Of a stretch of DNA of 19,895 nt, positions 6,476 through 13,631 are shown in pieces (position 1 is the first letter of the stretch; every line of letters begins with the position of its first letter). Made by a program: the position numbers and the translations under genes. Below the pieces are notes generated by a model. It saw only the letters and a program-made list of their open reading frames with translations, ran no database searches and was not told where the DNA came from. The DNA is from Bacillota bacterium (GTDB lineage: Bacteria; Bacillota; Clostridia; Acetivibrionales; DSM-1351), in NCBI GenBank assembly GCA_023439045.1, contig JAEXOY010000022.1:1-19895 (forward strand), read 5' to 3'.

Positions 6476-7603
6476 ATGAATTTTCAGTATTACATGCCAA
6501 CTAAGGTGATTGTTGGAGATAATTGTATAAACGGTAATGCTCAGCTACTTTCAGCATACGGCAAGAAAGCTATGTTGGTTACTGGCAGAACCTCTGCTAA
6601 GGTGAATGGGGCGCAGCAGGATGTCATTGAAGCCCTTGAAAAGGAGGGCGTGGAGTACTATGTTTTTGATGAGGTTGAGCAGAATCCAAGTATTGCTACG
6701 GTGCGAAGGGCGGCAAAAGTAGCAAATGAGCTGGGGGTTGAGTTTATTGTTGGAATAGGTGGGGGCTCTCCGCTTGATGCCGCGAAGGCAATCGCTTTGT
6801 TAGTAAAAAATGAGCTTGATGATACCCAATTATTTGGTGGAAGTTACCCAAATAAACCCCTTCCTGTAATAGCTGTACCTACAACTGCGGGAACAGGTAG
6901 TGAGGTTACTCAGTATGCAGTTCTTACAGATGACAATATAAAGAGTAAATCCTCTATTTCTTGTGAGCACAGCTTTCCTGTCATTGCTTTCTTGGATGCA
7001 AAATATACTGAACACCTTTCATTTAGAGACACTATAAATACTGCCATTGATGCACTTTCCCATTGCATAGAGGGGTATCTGTGTAAGAGAGCATCTGTTA
7101 TGAGTGATGCGTTGGCTTTAGAGGGAATGAGCATAATTGCTGGCTGGCTTTTGAATGGAGCGCAACAGGTGGAAGGGGAAGGATCGAATATTCCGTTATC
7201 TGACAGACAGGCACTTCTATATGCGTCCATGCTAGGGGGCATGGTAATTGCTAATACGGGAACAACAGCACTTCATTCAATGGGGTATCAGCTAACCTAT
7301 AACAAAGGTATTGAGCATGGAAGAGCAAATGGACTACTTATGTACCAGTATTTAAAGTTAATAGATACCAATAATCATGAAAAGGTCAATAATGTCTTAA
7401 GAGCCATTGGATTGGACAGCTTGGAGCAGCTTAAGGAGTTATTGAAAGAGGTTATATCATTTGATGAAGATATGACAGCAGAAGAGTTTAAGAGCTATTC
7501 AAGTATCGCAGTGAGGGCTAAAAACATGGTAAATACCCTTACAGCGTTTGATATAGAAGATATCAATAATATTTTCCAAAACAGTAAGTGGAGCAGTTTA
7601 TAG
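6476..7603 (+). CDS. Iron-containing alcohol dehydrogenase
   Basis: 375 residues, normal for group III Fe-dependent dehydrogenases; cytoplasmic. ATG follows AAAGGAGG with 6 nt spacing. The NAD(P)-binding Rossmann half carries IGGGSPLDAAKA at 94-105 and VPTTAGTGSEVT at 134-145. The metal ligands of the helical half are in place: Asp192 and His196 in AIDALSHCIEGY, His267 in ALHSMGY and His281 in EHGRANG. These enzymes interconvert aldehydes or ketones and alcohols; in this fermentative setting aldehyde reduction is likely, but butanol, propanediol and other substrates cannot be told apart. It has its own extended -10 promoter and a strong terminator, so it is probably monocistronic. Confidence 0.93.
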   Translation: MNFQYYMPTKVIVGDNCINGNAQLLSAYGKKAMLVTGRTSAKVNGAQQDVIEALEKEGVEYYVFDEVEQNPSIATVRRAAKVANELGVEFIVGIGGGSPLDAAKAIALLVKNELDDTQLFGGSYPNKPLPVIAVPTTAGTGSEVTQYAVLTDDNIKSKSSISCEHSFPVIAFLDAKYTEHLSFRDTINTAIDALSHCIEGYLCKRASVMSDALALEGMSIIAGWLLNGAQQVEGEGSNIPLSDRQALLYASMLGGMVIANTGTTALHSMGYQLTYNKGIEHGRANGLLMYQYLKLIDTNNHEKVNNVLRAIGLDSLEQLKELLKEVISFDEDMTAEEFKSYSSIAVRAKNMVNTLTAFDIEDINNIFQNSKWSSL

Positions 7604-7630
7604 AAATCATTACAGTATAATGAATAGTTT

Positions 7631-7715
7631 GTAGTTGCCATAATTTGCAAAGGTACATTTGTAGATGCAATAATATGTAAAGTGATTGTAGATACAATAA
7701 TTTGTGAAGTGAAAT
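7631..7715. repeat. Three degenerate tandem copies of a 27-30 bp unit after the adh gene
   Basis: Copies start at 7631 (GTAGTTGCCATAATTTGCAA), 7661 (GTAGATGCAATAATATGTAA) and 7688 (GTAGATACAATAATTTGTGA). They lie between the adh stop codon and its terminator, so they would be transcribed as 3' UTR. No function is evident. Confidence 0.6.
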
Positions 7716-7728
7716 TTGCGGTGGTAAA

Positions 7729-7764
7729 AATAAGCCCAAAGCTAGTAGCTTTGGGCTTTATTTG
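7729..7764 (+). terminator. Rho-independent terminator of the adh gene
   Basis: AAGCCCAAAGCT (7732-7743) pairs perfectly with AGCTTTGGGCTT (7747-7758) around an AGT loop, followed by TATTT. A second inverted repeat, CTCAGAAT (7766-7773) with ATTCTGAG (7791-7798), follows at once. The rest of 7800-7949 holds no gene. Confidence 0.88.
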
Positions 7765-7949
7765 GCTCAGAATAAAATCTTTTTGGGAAGATTCTGAGGG
7801 TCTTATTTGTTAAGGGGATTCTTGCAATTAATATTATATACTGTACTGGCACATAAATCACTGGAAATTACTATAAATAAAGGGAAAAACTAAAAAAATG
7901 CTTGATTTCGTTTGCCTGCTAATTAATAAATAAAGCTTTATCTAGCATA

Positions 7950-8756
7950 CTATAAATTAGAGCTATTTGAGTACTTTGACGGTGGCATTCCATATTTTCT
8001 TTTAAACATTTTTGAGAAATTGTATATGTCATCATAGCCAGTACTTCTTGCCGCCTCAGTTACTGAGTAACCATGCTTGTCTAACAGCAATGATGCTTTT
8101 TCAAGTCTATAGTTTACTAAAAAATTCTGTGGCGTATCTCCAACATATTTATAAAATATTCGGCACAAGTAGCGCCTGTCAATACCAAGCATTTTAGCAA
8201 TACTTCCTACTGAAACCTGGTCTGTATAATTAGCCATAATATAGTCTTTTGCTCTAGTGGAATAAAGACTTCCTGAACTTCCTTTATATGTAGGGTTATA
8301 CTCCTCATGCAATTGTGAAAATAATTCATAGATTTTACTGCACAAAAAAATTTCCGCTGAATGCTGGAGATTGACTACCTCCTTCATACTATGAAAGGTG
8401 CTGCGCAGAGAGGGAACGCACAATGTGGGGTTGTCGTTTGCAAAGCCACTGTTTTCTATCAATGACGGCACAACGTTTCCATTGAAACCTATCCATATAT
8501 ATTCCCACGGATCATTATCGTCAGCTTTATAAAACGTTAATTCGTAAGGCCTGATTAGAAACATGCTGCCTTTAGACAGAGGGTAGGTATAACCATTTCT
8601 TTGAAATACTCCACTTCCAGAAACTATATAGTGTATAAGATAATATTCACGGGAGGCTGGGCCATAGGAATGTCCCCTTTCACAATCTTCCCAGCCTAGT
8701 TGCAAAGGGTTAACATCAGAGAAATTTTTATTCAGGAGAGATACATTATGCATCAT
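7950..8756 (-). CDS. AraC-family transcriptional regulator with N-terminal cupin sensor
   Basis: 268 residues. The N-terminal part (about 15-110) is an AraC-type sugar-binding cupin: YYLIHYIVSGSGVFQRNG, then YPLSKGSMFLIRPYE and WEYIWIGFNG. The C-terminal 100 residues hold two helix-turn-helix units, about 182-203 (SVGSIAKMLGIDRRYLCRIF) and 231-252 (SVTEAARSTGYDDIYNFSKMF), ending in the family signature FKRKYGMPPSKYS. ATG 8756 is preceded by CGGAGG with 7 nt spacing. It diverges from the GH4 glycosidase gene, the usual layout of MsmR/RafR/MelR-like activators, so it probably activates that gene in response to an alpha-galactoside or related sugar. Its start lies in the end unit of a tandem repeat array. 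Confidence 0.93.
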   Translation of the reverse strand: MMHNVSLLNKNFSDVNPLQLGWEDCERGHSYGPASREYYLIHYIVSGSGVFQRNGYTYPLSKGSMFLIRPYELTFYKADDNDPWEYIWIGFNGNVVPSLIENSGFANDNPTLCVPSLRSTFHSMKEVVNLQHSAEIFLCSKIYELFSQLHEEYNPTYKGSSGSLYSTRAKDYIMANYTDQVSVGSIAKMLGIDRRYLCRIFYKYVGDTPQNFLVNYRLEKASLLLDKHGYSVTEAARSTGYDDIYNFSKMFKRKYGMPPSKYSNSSNL

Positions 8757-8862
8757 AGTATTGCCTCCGATACATCATAATATTGCCTTTATTCATCACA
8801 ATATTGCCCAGATACATCTTAATATTGCCTTTATGCGTCATAGTATTATCCTTTAGCATCAT
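8746..8862 (-). CDS. Possible repeat-encoded leader ORF upstream of and overlapping araC
   Basis: On the minus strand, GAGG (in TATCTGAGGC) lies 7 nt before an ATG at 8862. That ATG opens a 38-codon frame with a heptad-like repeat (HKGNIKMYLGNIVMNKGN, then IMMYRRQYYDA), stopping at 8746-8748. The stop overlaps the araC start (8756) by 11 nt in another frame, so translation could be coupled. A further mini-ORF, 8846-8905, beginning MMHKGNIKMY and ending YYDAKG, overlaps this one in turn. The frame is made of the DNA repeat units; whether it is translated is unknown. Confidence 0.35.
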   Translation of the reverse strand: MMLKDNTMTHKGNIKMYLGNIVMNKGNIMMYRRQYYDA

Positions 8863-8921
8863 AATATTGCCTCAGATACATCTTAATATTGCCTTTATGC
8901 ATCATATTATTGTGTCCAATA
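8751..8921. repeat. Tandem array of eight 21-22 bp units between araC and the GH4 gene
   Basis: Consensus on the plus strand is CATCATAATATTGCCTTTAT plus one or two bases. Units begin at 8751, 8773, 8794, 8815, 8836, 8857, 8879 and 8900. Unit ends alternate between a GATA-type (units 1, 3, 6; AATA in 8) and a TTATG-type (2, 4, 7; TTAG in 5), which gives a higher-order period of 42-43 bp. Unit 1 contains the araC start codons and ribosome binding site. There are no spacers, so this is not CRISPR. It may be an operator array for the AraC-type protein, whose family uses direct half-sites at 21-bp spacing. Confidence 0.85.
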
Positions 8922-8943
8922 CAATTACGTCAAAATACATATG

Positions 8944-8974
8944 GTTACATTATAACAAATTAAAGTTACATTAT
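8944..8974. promoter_or_regulatory. Candidate AraC-type operator: 10-bp direct repeat at 21-bp spacing
   Basis: GTTACATTAT occurs exactly twice, at 8944-8953 and 8965-8974, a 21-bp offset (two helical turns) and the classic spacing of tandem AraC half-sites. It lies about 80-110 bp before the GH4 start, where an activator would sit. The core TACATTATAACA (8946-8957) matches TACATCATAATA in the upstream array at 10 of 12 positions. The remaining stretch to 9055 contains TATTAT and TATATA -10-like elements but no certain promoter. Confidence 0.5.
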
Positions 8975-9055
8975 TCAATTTATATATTATTTATAAATGC
9001 TATTATTAGGCTATATAAACAATTAGTATTACATATTTGAATTGGAGGGGACTGT

Positions 9056-10381
9056 ATGGTCAAAATTACATTTATGGGGGCAGGAAGCACTGTGTTTGCC
9101 AAGAATGTTTTAGGAGATAGCATGTGCACCGAGGCACTCAGAGATAGTGAGATATGTTTGTATGACATAGATGGTGGAAGACTTAAGGAATCACAGATAA
9201 TGTTGGAAGCAATAAACAAAAACATTAATAATGGAAGAGCCAAAATAAAGACATTCATGGGAATAGAAAATAGAAAAGAAGCACTTAGAGGTGCAGACTT
9301 TGTGGTAAATGCCATACAGGTAGGAGGCTATGACCCTTGTACAATAACTGACTTTGAGATACCAAAGAAGTACGGATTAAGGCAGACTATTGCAGATACA
9401 CTGGGTATTGGGGGTATAATGCGAACCTTAAGGACTATTCCTGTACTTGAGACTTTTGCACAGGATATAGAAGAGGTATGCCCTGATGCCTGGTTCCTTA
9501 ATTATACCAACCCAATGGCTATGCTTTCAGGATATTTGCAGAGATACACCGGTGTTAAAACGGTTGGGCTTTGTCACAGTGTTCAGGTGTGCTCAGAGGG
9601 GCTTTTAAATTCACTGGGCATGGAGGACAAACTCGAGGGACGCAGGGAGTTAATAGCAGGAATTAATCATATGGGCTGGCTTCTTGAGATAAAGGACAAG
9701 GATGGAAATGACCTCTACCCTGAGATTAGAAGGCGGGCAAAAGAAAAGAATAATACCGAGAAGCATTGGGACATGACAAGGTATGAATATATCAATAGGC
9801 TTGGATATTATTGTACAGAATCCAGCGAGCATAACGCAGAATATAATCCTTTCTTTATTAAATCAAAATATCCCGAGTTGATAGAGAGGTATAATATACC
9901 ACTAGATGAATATCCAAGAAGGTGCATACATCAGATTGCAGAATGGAATAAACAAAGAGATGAATTAATGAATAATTCAATGCTATCTCATACAAGAAGC
10001 AGTGAATATGCTTCTTACATAATGGAGGCCATTGTAACAAATAGACCATACAAGATAGGCGGTAATGTAATCAACAAGGGAGGACTTATAGAGAACCTTC
10101 CACATGATGCTTGCGTAGAGGTGCCATGTATGGTTGACGGAATGGGTATAAATCCTTGCCGCGTTGGGCGTTTACCAGTTCAGCTTGCAGCAATGAATAT
10201 GACAAATATAAATGTACAGCTCCTGACTATTGAAGCGGCAGTAACCAGAAAACGTGAGCACATATATCATGCTGCTATGCTCGATCCGCACACAGCAGCA
10301 GAGCTTTCCATTGATGATATTGTAAGCATGGTGGATGAATTAATAGCGGATCATGGCGATTGGATGCCGAAATTCAAATAG
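9056..10381 (+). CDS. Glycoside hydrolase family 4, MelA-like alpha-galactosidase or alpha-glucosidase
   Basis: 441 residues, full length; cytoplasmic. ATG follows GGAGGGG with 7 nt spacing. GH4 enzymes cleave glycosides by an unusual NAD-dependent oxidation/elimination mechanism with a divalent metal. The NAD-binding start ITFMGAGSTVFAKNVLGD (4-21) is visible, then AIQVGGYDPCTITDFEIPK (86-104), LRQTIADTLGIGGIMRTLRT (108-127) and LNYTNPMAM (148-156). Metal ligands Cys173 in GLCHSVQ and His205 in GINHMGW are kept. The Cys-His-Ser pattern and the 86-127 block resemble MelA rather than 6-phospho-glycosidases, which fits an unphosphorylated substrate and the absence of PTS genes. No sugar transporter is adjacent. 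Control by the divergent AraC-type protein is likely. Confidence 0.92.
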   Translation: MVKITFMGAGSTVFAKNVLGDSMCTEALRDSEICLYDIDGGRLKESQIMLEAINKNINNGRAKIKTFMGIENRKEALRGADFVVNAIQVGGYDPCTITDFEIPKKYGLRQTIADTLGIGGIMRTLRTIPVLETFAQDIEEVCPDAWFLNYTNPMAMLSGYLQRYTGVKTVGLCHSVQVCSEGLLNSLGMEDKLEGRRELIAGINHMGWLLEIKDKDGNDLYPEIRRRAKEKNNTEKHWDMTRYEYINRLGYYCTESSEHNAEYNPFFIKSKYPELIERYNIPLDEYPRRCIHQIAEWNKQRDELMNNSMLSHTRSSEYASYIMEAIVTNRPYKIGGNVINKGGLIENLPHDACVEVPCMVDGMGINPCRVGRLPVQLAAMNMTNINVQLLTIEAAVTRKREHIYHAAMLDPHTAAELSIDDIVSMVDELIADHGDWMPKFK

Positions 10382-10485
10382 TTTAATTGAGGTTGATGCA
10401 TACTAATTTTGGTAGGAAACTGTGTTCAAAGCTAAGTCTGATTGCTAAGTTAATTAAGTTATTATTAATTAACAATTTAATAAAG

Positions 10486-10531
10486 TAGTACTTTTTATAA
10501 GCTCTAAGTTCCAAGTGCATAAAAAGTACTA
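10486..10531. promoter_or_regulatory. Perfect 13-bp inverted repeat upstream of the padR remnant
   Basis: TAGTACTTTTTAT (10486-10498) and ATAAAAAGTACTA (10519-10531) are exact inverted copies separated by 20 bp. Position, 43 bp before the padR start, suits an autoregulatory PadR operator. No T-run follows, so it is a poor terminator for the GH4 gene. The rest of 10382-10573 is AT-rich without a gene. Confidence 0.45.
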
Positions 10532-10573
10532 TATCTTTATGGCATATATCACAATGATATAGGAGGTTAGCAA

Positions 10574-10804
10574 ATGGCAAAAGTTAATAAAACCAAATAC
10601 GCTATTCTGGGAGTACTTAGTTTAAAGCCAGGTTCGGGATATGACATAAAGAAATTTTGTGATAAAGGGATTTCATATTTTTGGAATGAAAATTTCGGGC
10701 ATATCTACCCAGTGTTAAAGCAAATGGAAGCAGAAGGGGTAATAACAAAAACAGCTGAACAGAATGAAGGAAAGCCAATGAAAATAGCGGGGGCAAGAAG
10801 TTAA
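10574..10804 (+). pseudogene. PadR-family regulator, truncated after the DNA-binding domain
   Basis: 76 codons after an excellent AGGAGG with 7 nt spacing. Residues 6-71 are an intact PadR winged helix: KYAILGVLSLKPGSGYDIKK, then SYFWNENFGHIYPVLKQMEA and EGVITKTAEQNEGKPMKI. A normal PadR protein continues with about 100 residues of coiled-coil dimerisation domain. Here the match ends near residue 71 (about base 10786) and a stop follows five codons later, because the sequence passes out of frame into an oxidoreductase fragment. PadR regulators dimerise through the missing part, so this piece is probably non-functional, though the HTH could still be expressed. Confidence 0.75.
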
Positions 10805-11417
10805 TTATGTATTCTGATATCGATAAACTGGAAGACCATTTGATAGAGCTGTCTTGCCGAGATTCTGAAGTTATTCAGGAGTTAACAGCTGCTGTTAGGA
10901 AGTTTAAGGATATCCACACAGCTTCAAGAGATGCAACTCTAGTGAAATACTTTAAAGTTACAATGTCTGATTTCGTGCAACGGTTTAAAGATCCATTTCT
11001 TAGAGAGGCCTTACTAGCTTTTTCATCAAAGGAATGCACTGTCTTTTCGTTGATTTTTCAGTTGGCAATATACAATAATAAGGATGCTTGTTGTATATAG
11101 ATCAAAAGAAAAAAATAGCCGATTGGTTTATATGTCTATTTGAAACAAAATACCCTGAAGCAAAGGGTAAAGTTGAAATAGTGGACGTTGCTACACCAAT
11201 GACGTATTATCGTTATACTGAGGTATGGAAGGGTGCATACTGTGGTTGGAAATCTCCTGCGCAAAATATCCCAAATGTATTACCATGTCTCTCGGGGCTT
11301 TATCTGGCAGGTCAATGGACTCAGACAACAGGGGGCATTCCAACGGCTGCAATGACTGGAAAGGATAGTATTATGCGTATATGTAAGGAAGAAGGAAGAG
11401 AATTTTTGAGTTGCTGA
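10785..11417 (+). pseudogene. Remnant of a phytoene desaturase-like NAD(P)/FAD oxidoreductase
   Basis: Two collinear fragments of a CrtI-like flavoprotein, which is normally about 500 residues. The first, about 10785-11090, reads GGKKLIMYSDIDKLEDHLIE through FKDPFLREALLAFSSKE to LAIYNNKDA, then stops. The second, in another frame from about 11090 to 11417, reads KKKIADWF, KVEIVDVATPMTYYRYTEVW, and the C-terminal FAD motif LYLAGQWTQTTGGIPTAAMTG. The N-terminal FAD-binding GxGxxG region and roughly 200 central residues are missing. Both gaps look like deletions, the first fusing it to padR. PadR-oxidoreductase pairs are common in Clostridia, which suggests an ancestral two-gene operon. Confidence 0.75.
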
Positions 11418-11478
11418 TGCCAATTCAAGAAATATATAAAGCTTGCTAAAAAAATTATAGATACTAACTATTCATACA

Positions 11479-11487
11479 TGATATAAT
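11479..11487 (+). promoter_or_regulatory. Extended -10 promoter of the coiled-coil gene
   Basis: TGATATAAT (11479-11487) is a perfect extended -10, 24 bp before the start codon; the -35 region is not recognisable. The same 9-mer precedes the adh gene. Confidence 0.5.
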
Positions 11488-11510
11488 TAATATTGTGGAG
11501 GGATGCACAA

Positions 11511-11783
11511 ATGGAAGAGACATTGAAACTCATACTGAATAAGCTTGATAGCATGGACTCAGATATAAAGGAATTAAAACAAGGACAAAATAGATTAGAA
11601 CAAAGACAAACAAGCTTAGAACAAGGACAATTAAATCTAGCAGATAAACTTGATTCTTTTGAAAAGCAAACTATGAGGCGTTTTAATGAAATAGATAGCA
11701 AAATAAGTAGCGTAAATGATGCAGTTGCAGATTTGATGGAATTTAGGACAGAAACAGAAAGTAAGCTTAAAAAAATAAAGTAA
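11511..11783 (+). CDS. Small coiled-coil hypothetical protein
   Basis: 90 residues. ATG 11511 follows GGAGGG with 8 nt spacing; a TTG further upstream overlaps that site and is rejected. The sequence is a nearly uninterrupted heptad pattern (LKLILNKLDSMDSDIKELKQ, then LEQRQTSLEQGQLNLADKLD), including an internal repeat of RLEQRQ/SLEQGQ about 7 residues long. No membrane segment or signal peptide, no conserved catalytic residue. Similar short Gln/Leu/Glu coiled coils are widespread in Clostridia and phages without a known role. It is monocistronic, with its own extended -10 promoter and terminator. Confidence 0.7.
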   Translation: MEETLKLILNKLDSMDSDIKELKQGQNRLEQRQTSLEQGQLNLADKLDSFEKQTMRRFNEIDSKISSVNDAVADLMEFRTETESKLKKIK

Positions 11784-11792
11784 TTTCTAGCG

Positions 11793-11825
11793 GCAAGGAG
11801 ATAAGCTCCTTGCTTTTTTATTTTC
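11793..11825 (+). terminator. Rho-independent terminator
   Basis: GCAAGGAG (11793-11800) and CTCCTTGC (11806-11813) form a perfect 8-bp stem with a 5-nt loop and a following TTTTTTATTTT tract. Confidence 0.94.
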
Positions 11826-11941
11826 AATCCATTAGAAGAATTTAGATTTTCCGATGAATACTGGAATAATTATCATAAATTTGAGATAATTAAGGATATC
11901 TTGACCCATTAACCCAATTTACATTTATAGGGGGTATTAAT

Positions 11942-12643
11942 TTGGACGATATAAATATCCTTTTAGTTGAAGATGATTTGGAGATTAGCCGCTTAGCAGC
12001 TAAGTACCTGTTAAAGGAAGGTTTTAAAACGGATAGTGCAACTAACGGAAGAGAGGCATTATCTTTTATTAAATCAAAAGTATACCAGATGATTATCTTA
12101 GATTTGATGATTCCTTACATTGATGGATACGAGGTGCTAAGGATAATAAGAGAAAATAATAATCATGTGCCTGTTTTAATAATCTCTGCAAAAGCAGATA
12201 ACGCAGATAAAGTATTGGGTTTGGAGCTAGGTGCTGATGATTATCTTACAAAGCCCTTTAGTGTCGAAGAGCTTATCGCTAGAGTAAAGGCACAGATTCG
12301 AAGATATATGCATTTTAATACCAACGAGGGTCAAAAGGATATAGTATTAAGGTATAAAGATATAGTAATGAATGTAAACACCTATGAATTAAGTATAGAT
12401 TCAAAATCTATTATTCTAACCTCGAAGGAATTTGATATCCTTAAATTGCTTATGACAAATCCAAAGAAGATATTTACAAAGGCGAATATATTTAATGCTG
12501 TATGGGGAGAAGAATATATCGGAGATGAGAATACAGTGATGGTCCATATACGACGTTTGCGCGAAAAAATAGAGCCCAACCCGTCACAACCCGAATATAT
12601 TCAAACTATTTGGGGTATTGGCTATAAGCTGGCAGAGGTGTAG
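11942..12643 (+). CDS. OmpR/PhoB-family response regulator
   Basis: 233 residues. TTG start at 11942 follows AGGGGG with 7 nt spacing. Receiver domain 1-120: acidic pocket Glu10-Asp11-Asp12, phospho-acceptor Asp54 in IILDLMIPYIDG, Ser82 in LIISAKAD, and Lys104 in DDYLTKPFS. The winged-helix DNA-binding domain occupies about 135-232, with LTSKEFDILKLLMTNPKKIF, then VMVHIRRLREKI and the closing IQTIWGIGYKL. The sensor kinase gene starts 1 bp after its stop. It most likely controls the ABC transporter operon downstream, through direct repeats at 13632-13653. No clear promoter is visible in 11826-11941. Confidence 0.95.
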   Translation: MDDINILLVEDDLEISRLAAKYLLKEGFKTDSATNGREALSFIKSKVYQMIILDLMIPYIDGYEVLRIIRENNNHVPVLIISAKADNADKVLGLELGADDYLTKPFSVEELIARVKAQIRRYMHFNTNEGQKDIVLRYKDIVMNVNTYELSIDSKSIILTSKEFDILKLLMTNPKKIFTKANIFNAVWGEEYIGDENTVMVHIRRLREKIEPNPSQPEYIQTIWGIGYKLAEV

Positions 12644-12644
12644 C

Positions 12645-13577
12645 ATGATTTACGTTATTATTATAATTTTAATTTTGGCTTGCTTAACGACAATTATAAT
12701 GCTGCATTCATTTGTAATAAACATCAAATATATCTCGGAAGTTATAAAAGATATTATACATAGAAGTGCTTTTAGAAGAATAAATCCTGGTACTGTTTTG
12801 AAACCAGTGAAGCAGCTTAGTATTGATATAAACTCTTTGTTAGAGCAACATGAAGCAAACAGAATTAAAGTTCGGGAGCTTGAAATTTCACAAAAGCGCG
12901 TCATATCCAACATATCGCATGACTTACGGACACCGTTGACCTCGTTATTAGGATACTTGGAAATGCTTCAAAAAGATACATCGTTGACTGAAGAGGAAAA
13001 GGCTGAATATCTTGAAATAGCTTTATCAAAAGGCAAGTCTTTACATTTCTTTGTACAGAACTTCTTTGAATTGGCTAAGCTAGAGGCGAATGATATACAA
13101 TATGACTTTGAAAAGCTCGATATTAGTAATACTATTAAAGAAATAATGTTGAGCTTTTATTCGGATTTTTCGCAAAATAAAATTCAACCAGAGTTGGATT
13201 TGCCTGAAAAACCGGTTTATGTTCTGGCTAATAGGACATGTATCGAAAGAATTCTGCAAAACCTTATATCAAATGCTTTAAGGTATGGAAAGGATGGAGG
13301 AATTATAGGCGTTGCTTTGAGAGAAGTACCTGATAGGATATGGGTAGATATATGGGATAATGGGAAAGGTATTGCAGAAAAGGATATCAAGCATATATTT
13401 GAAAGGTTATATATTTCAGAAGAATCTAGAAATAACAATATGAGAGGTAGCGGTCTGGGACTGTCTATAGCTAAAAAAATGATAGATAAAATGAATGGTG
13501 AAATATTGGTCAGCAGTGTTCCTAATGTTAAAACTATATTTTCATTTTGCTTGCGAAGGTATGATATAAATTTATAA
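12645..13577 (+). CDS. Sensor histidine kinase with a single N-terminal membrane helix
   Basis: 310 residues using ATG 12645, one base after the regulator stop and preceded by AGAGGTG; an upstream frame extension to 12618 would lie inside the regulator gene. One hydrophobic helix (about 2-28) is followed at once by the cytoplasmic part, so there is practically no extracellular sensor. Kinase motifs: H-box SNISHDLRTPLTSLLGY with His92, N-box NLISNALRYG with Asn210, G1 box DIWDNGKGI and G2 box GSGLGLSIAKK (268-278). Short kinases of this kind often monitor the cell envelope or a partner transporter rather than binding a ligand outside; here the neighbouring ABC transporter is the natural candidate. 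Ends in a terminator. Confidence 0.93.
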   Translation: MIYVIIIILILACLTTIIMLHSFVINIKYISEVIKDIIHRSAFRRINPGTVLKPVKQLSIDINSLLEQHEANRIKVRELEISQKRVISNISHDLRTPLTSLLGYLEMLQKDTSLTEEEKAEYLEIALSKGKSLHFFVQNFFELAKLEANDIQYDFEKLDISNTIKEIMLSFYSDFSQNKIQPELDLPEKPVYVLANRTCIERILQNLISNALRYGKDGGIIGVALREVPDRIWVDIWDNGKGIAEKDIKHIFERLYISEESRNNNMRGSGLGLSIAKKMIDKMNGEILVSSVPNVKTIFSFCLRRYDINL

Positions 13578-13580
13578 TAG

Positions 13581-13621
13581 ATGAAGCCGTGAACCAAGTG
13601 TTTACGAAGCTTCATTTTTTA
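13581..13621 (+). terminator. Terminator between the two-component genes and the ABC operon
   Basis: ATGAAGC (13581-13587) pairs with GCTTCAT (13610-13616); inside, GTGAAC and GTTTAC form a second short stem around CAAGT. A T-run follows. It separates the regulatory pair from the transporter genes. Confidence 0.82.
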
Positions 13622-13631
13622 TTTAAGGAAT

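Noticed and set aside
8751..8921. CRISPR-like array
   Set aside because: The 21-22 bp units are contiguous with no unique spacers, and no cas gene is present.
8783..9040. Plus-strand 85-codon hydrophobic ORF
   Set aside because: It is the repeat array read on the opposite strand, without a ribosome binding site, and overlaps the GH4 promoter region.
12618..12644. N-terminal extension of the histidine kinase
   Set aside because: It would overlap the regulator gene and add a hydrophilic stretch before the membrane helix; ATG 12645 is one base after the regulator stop.
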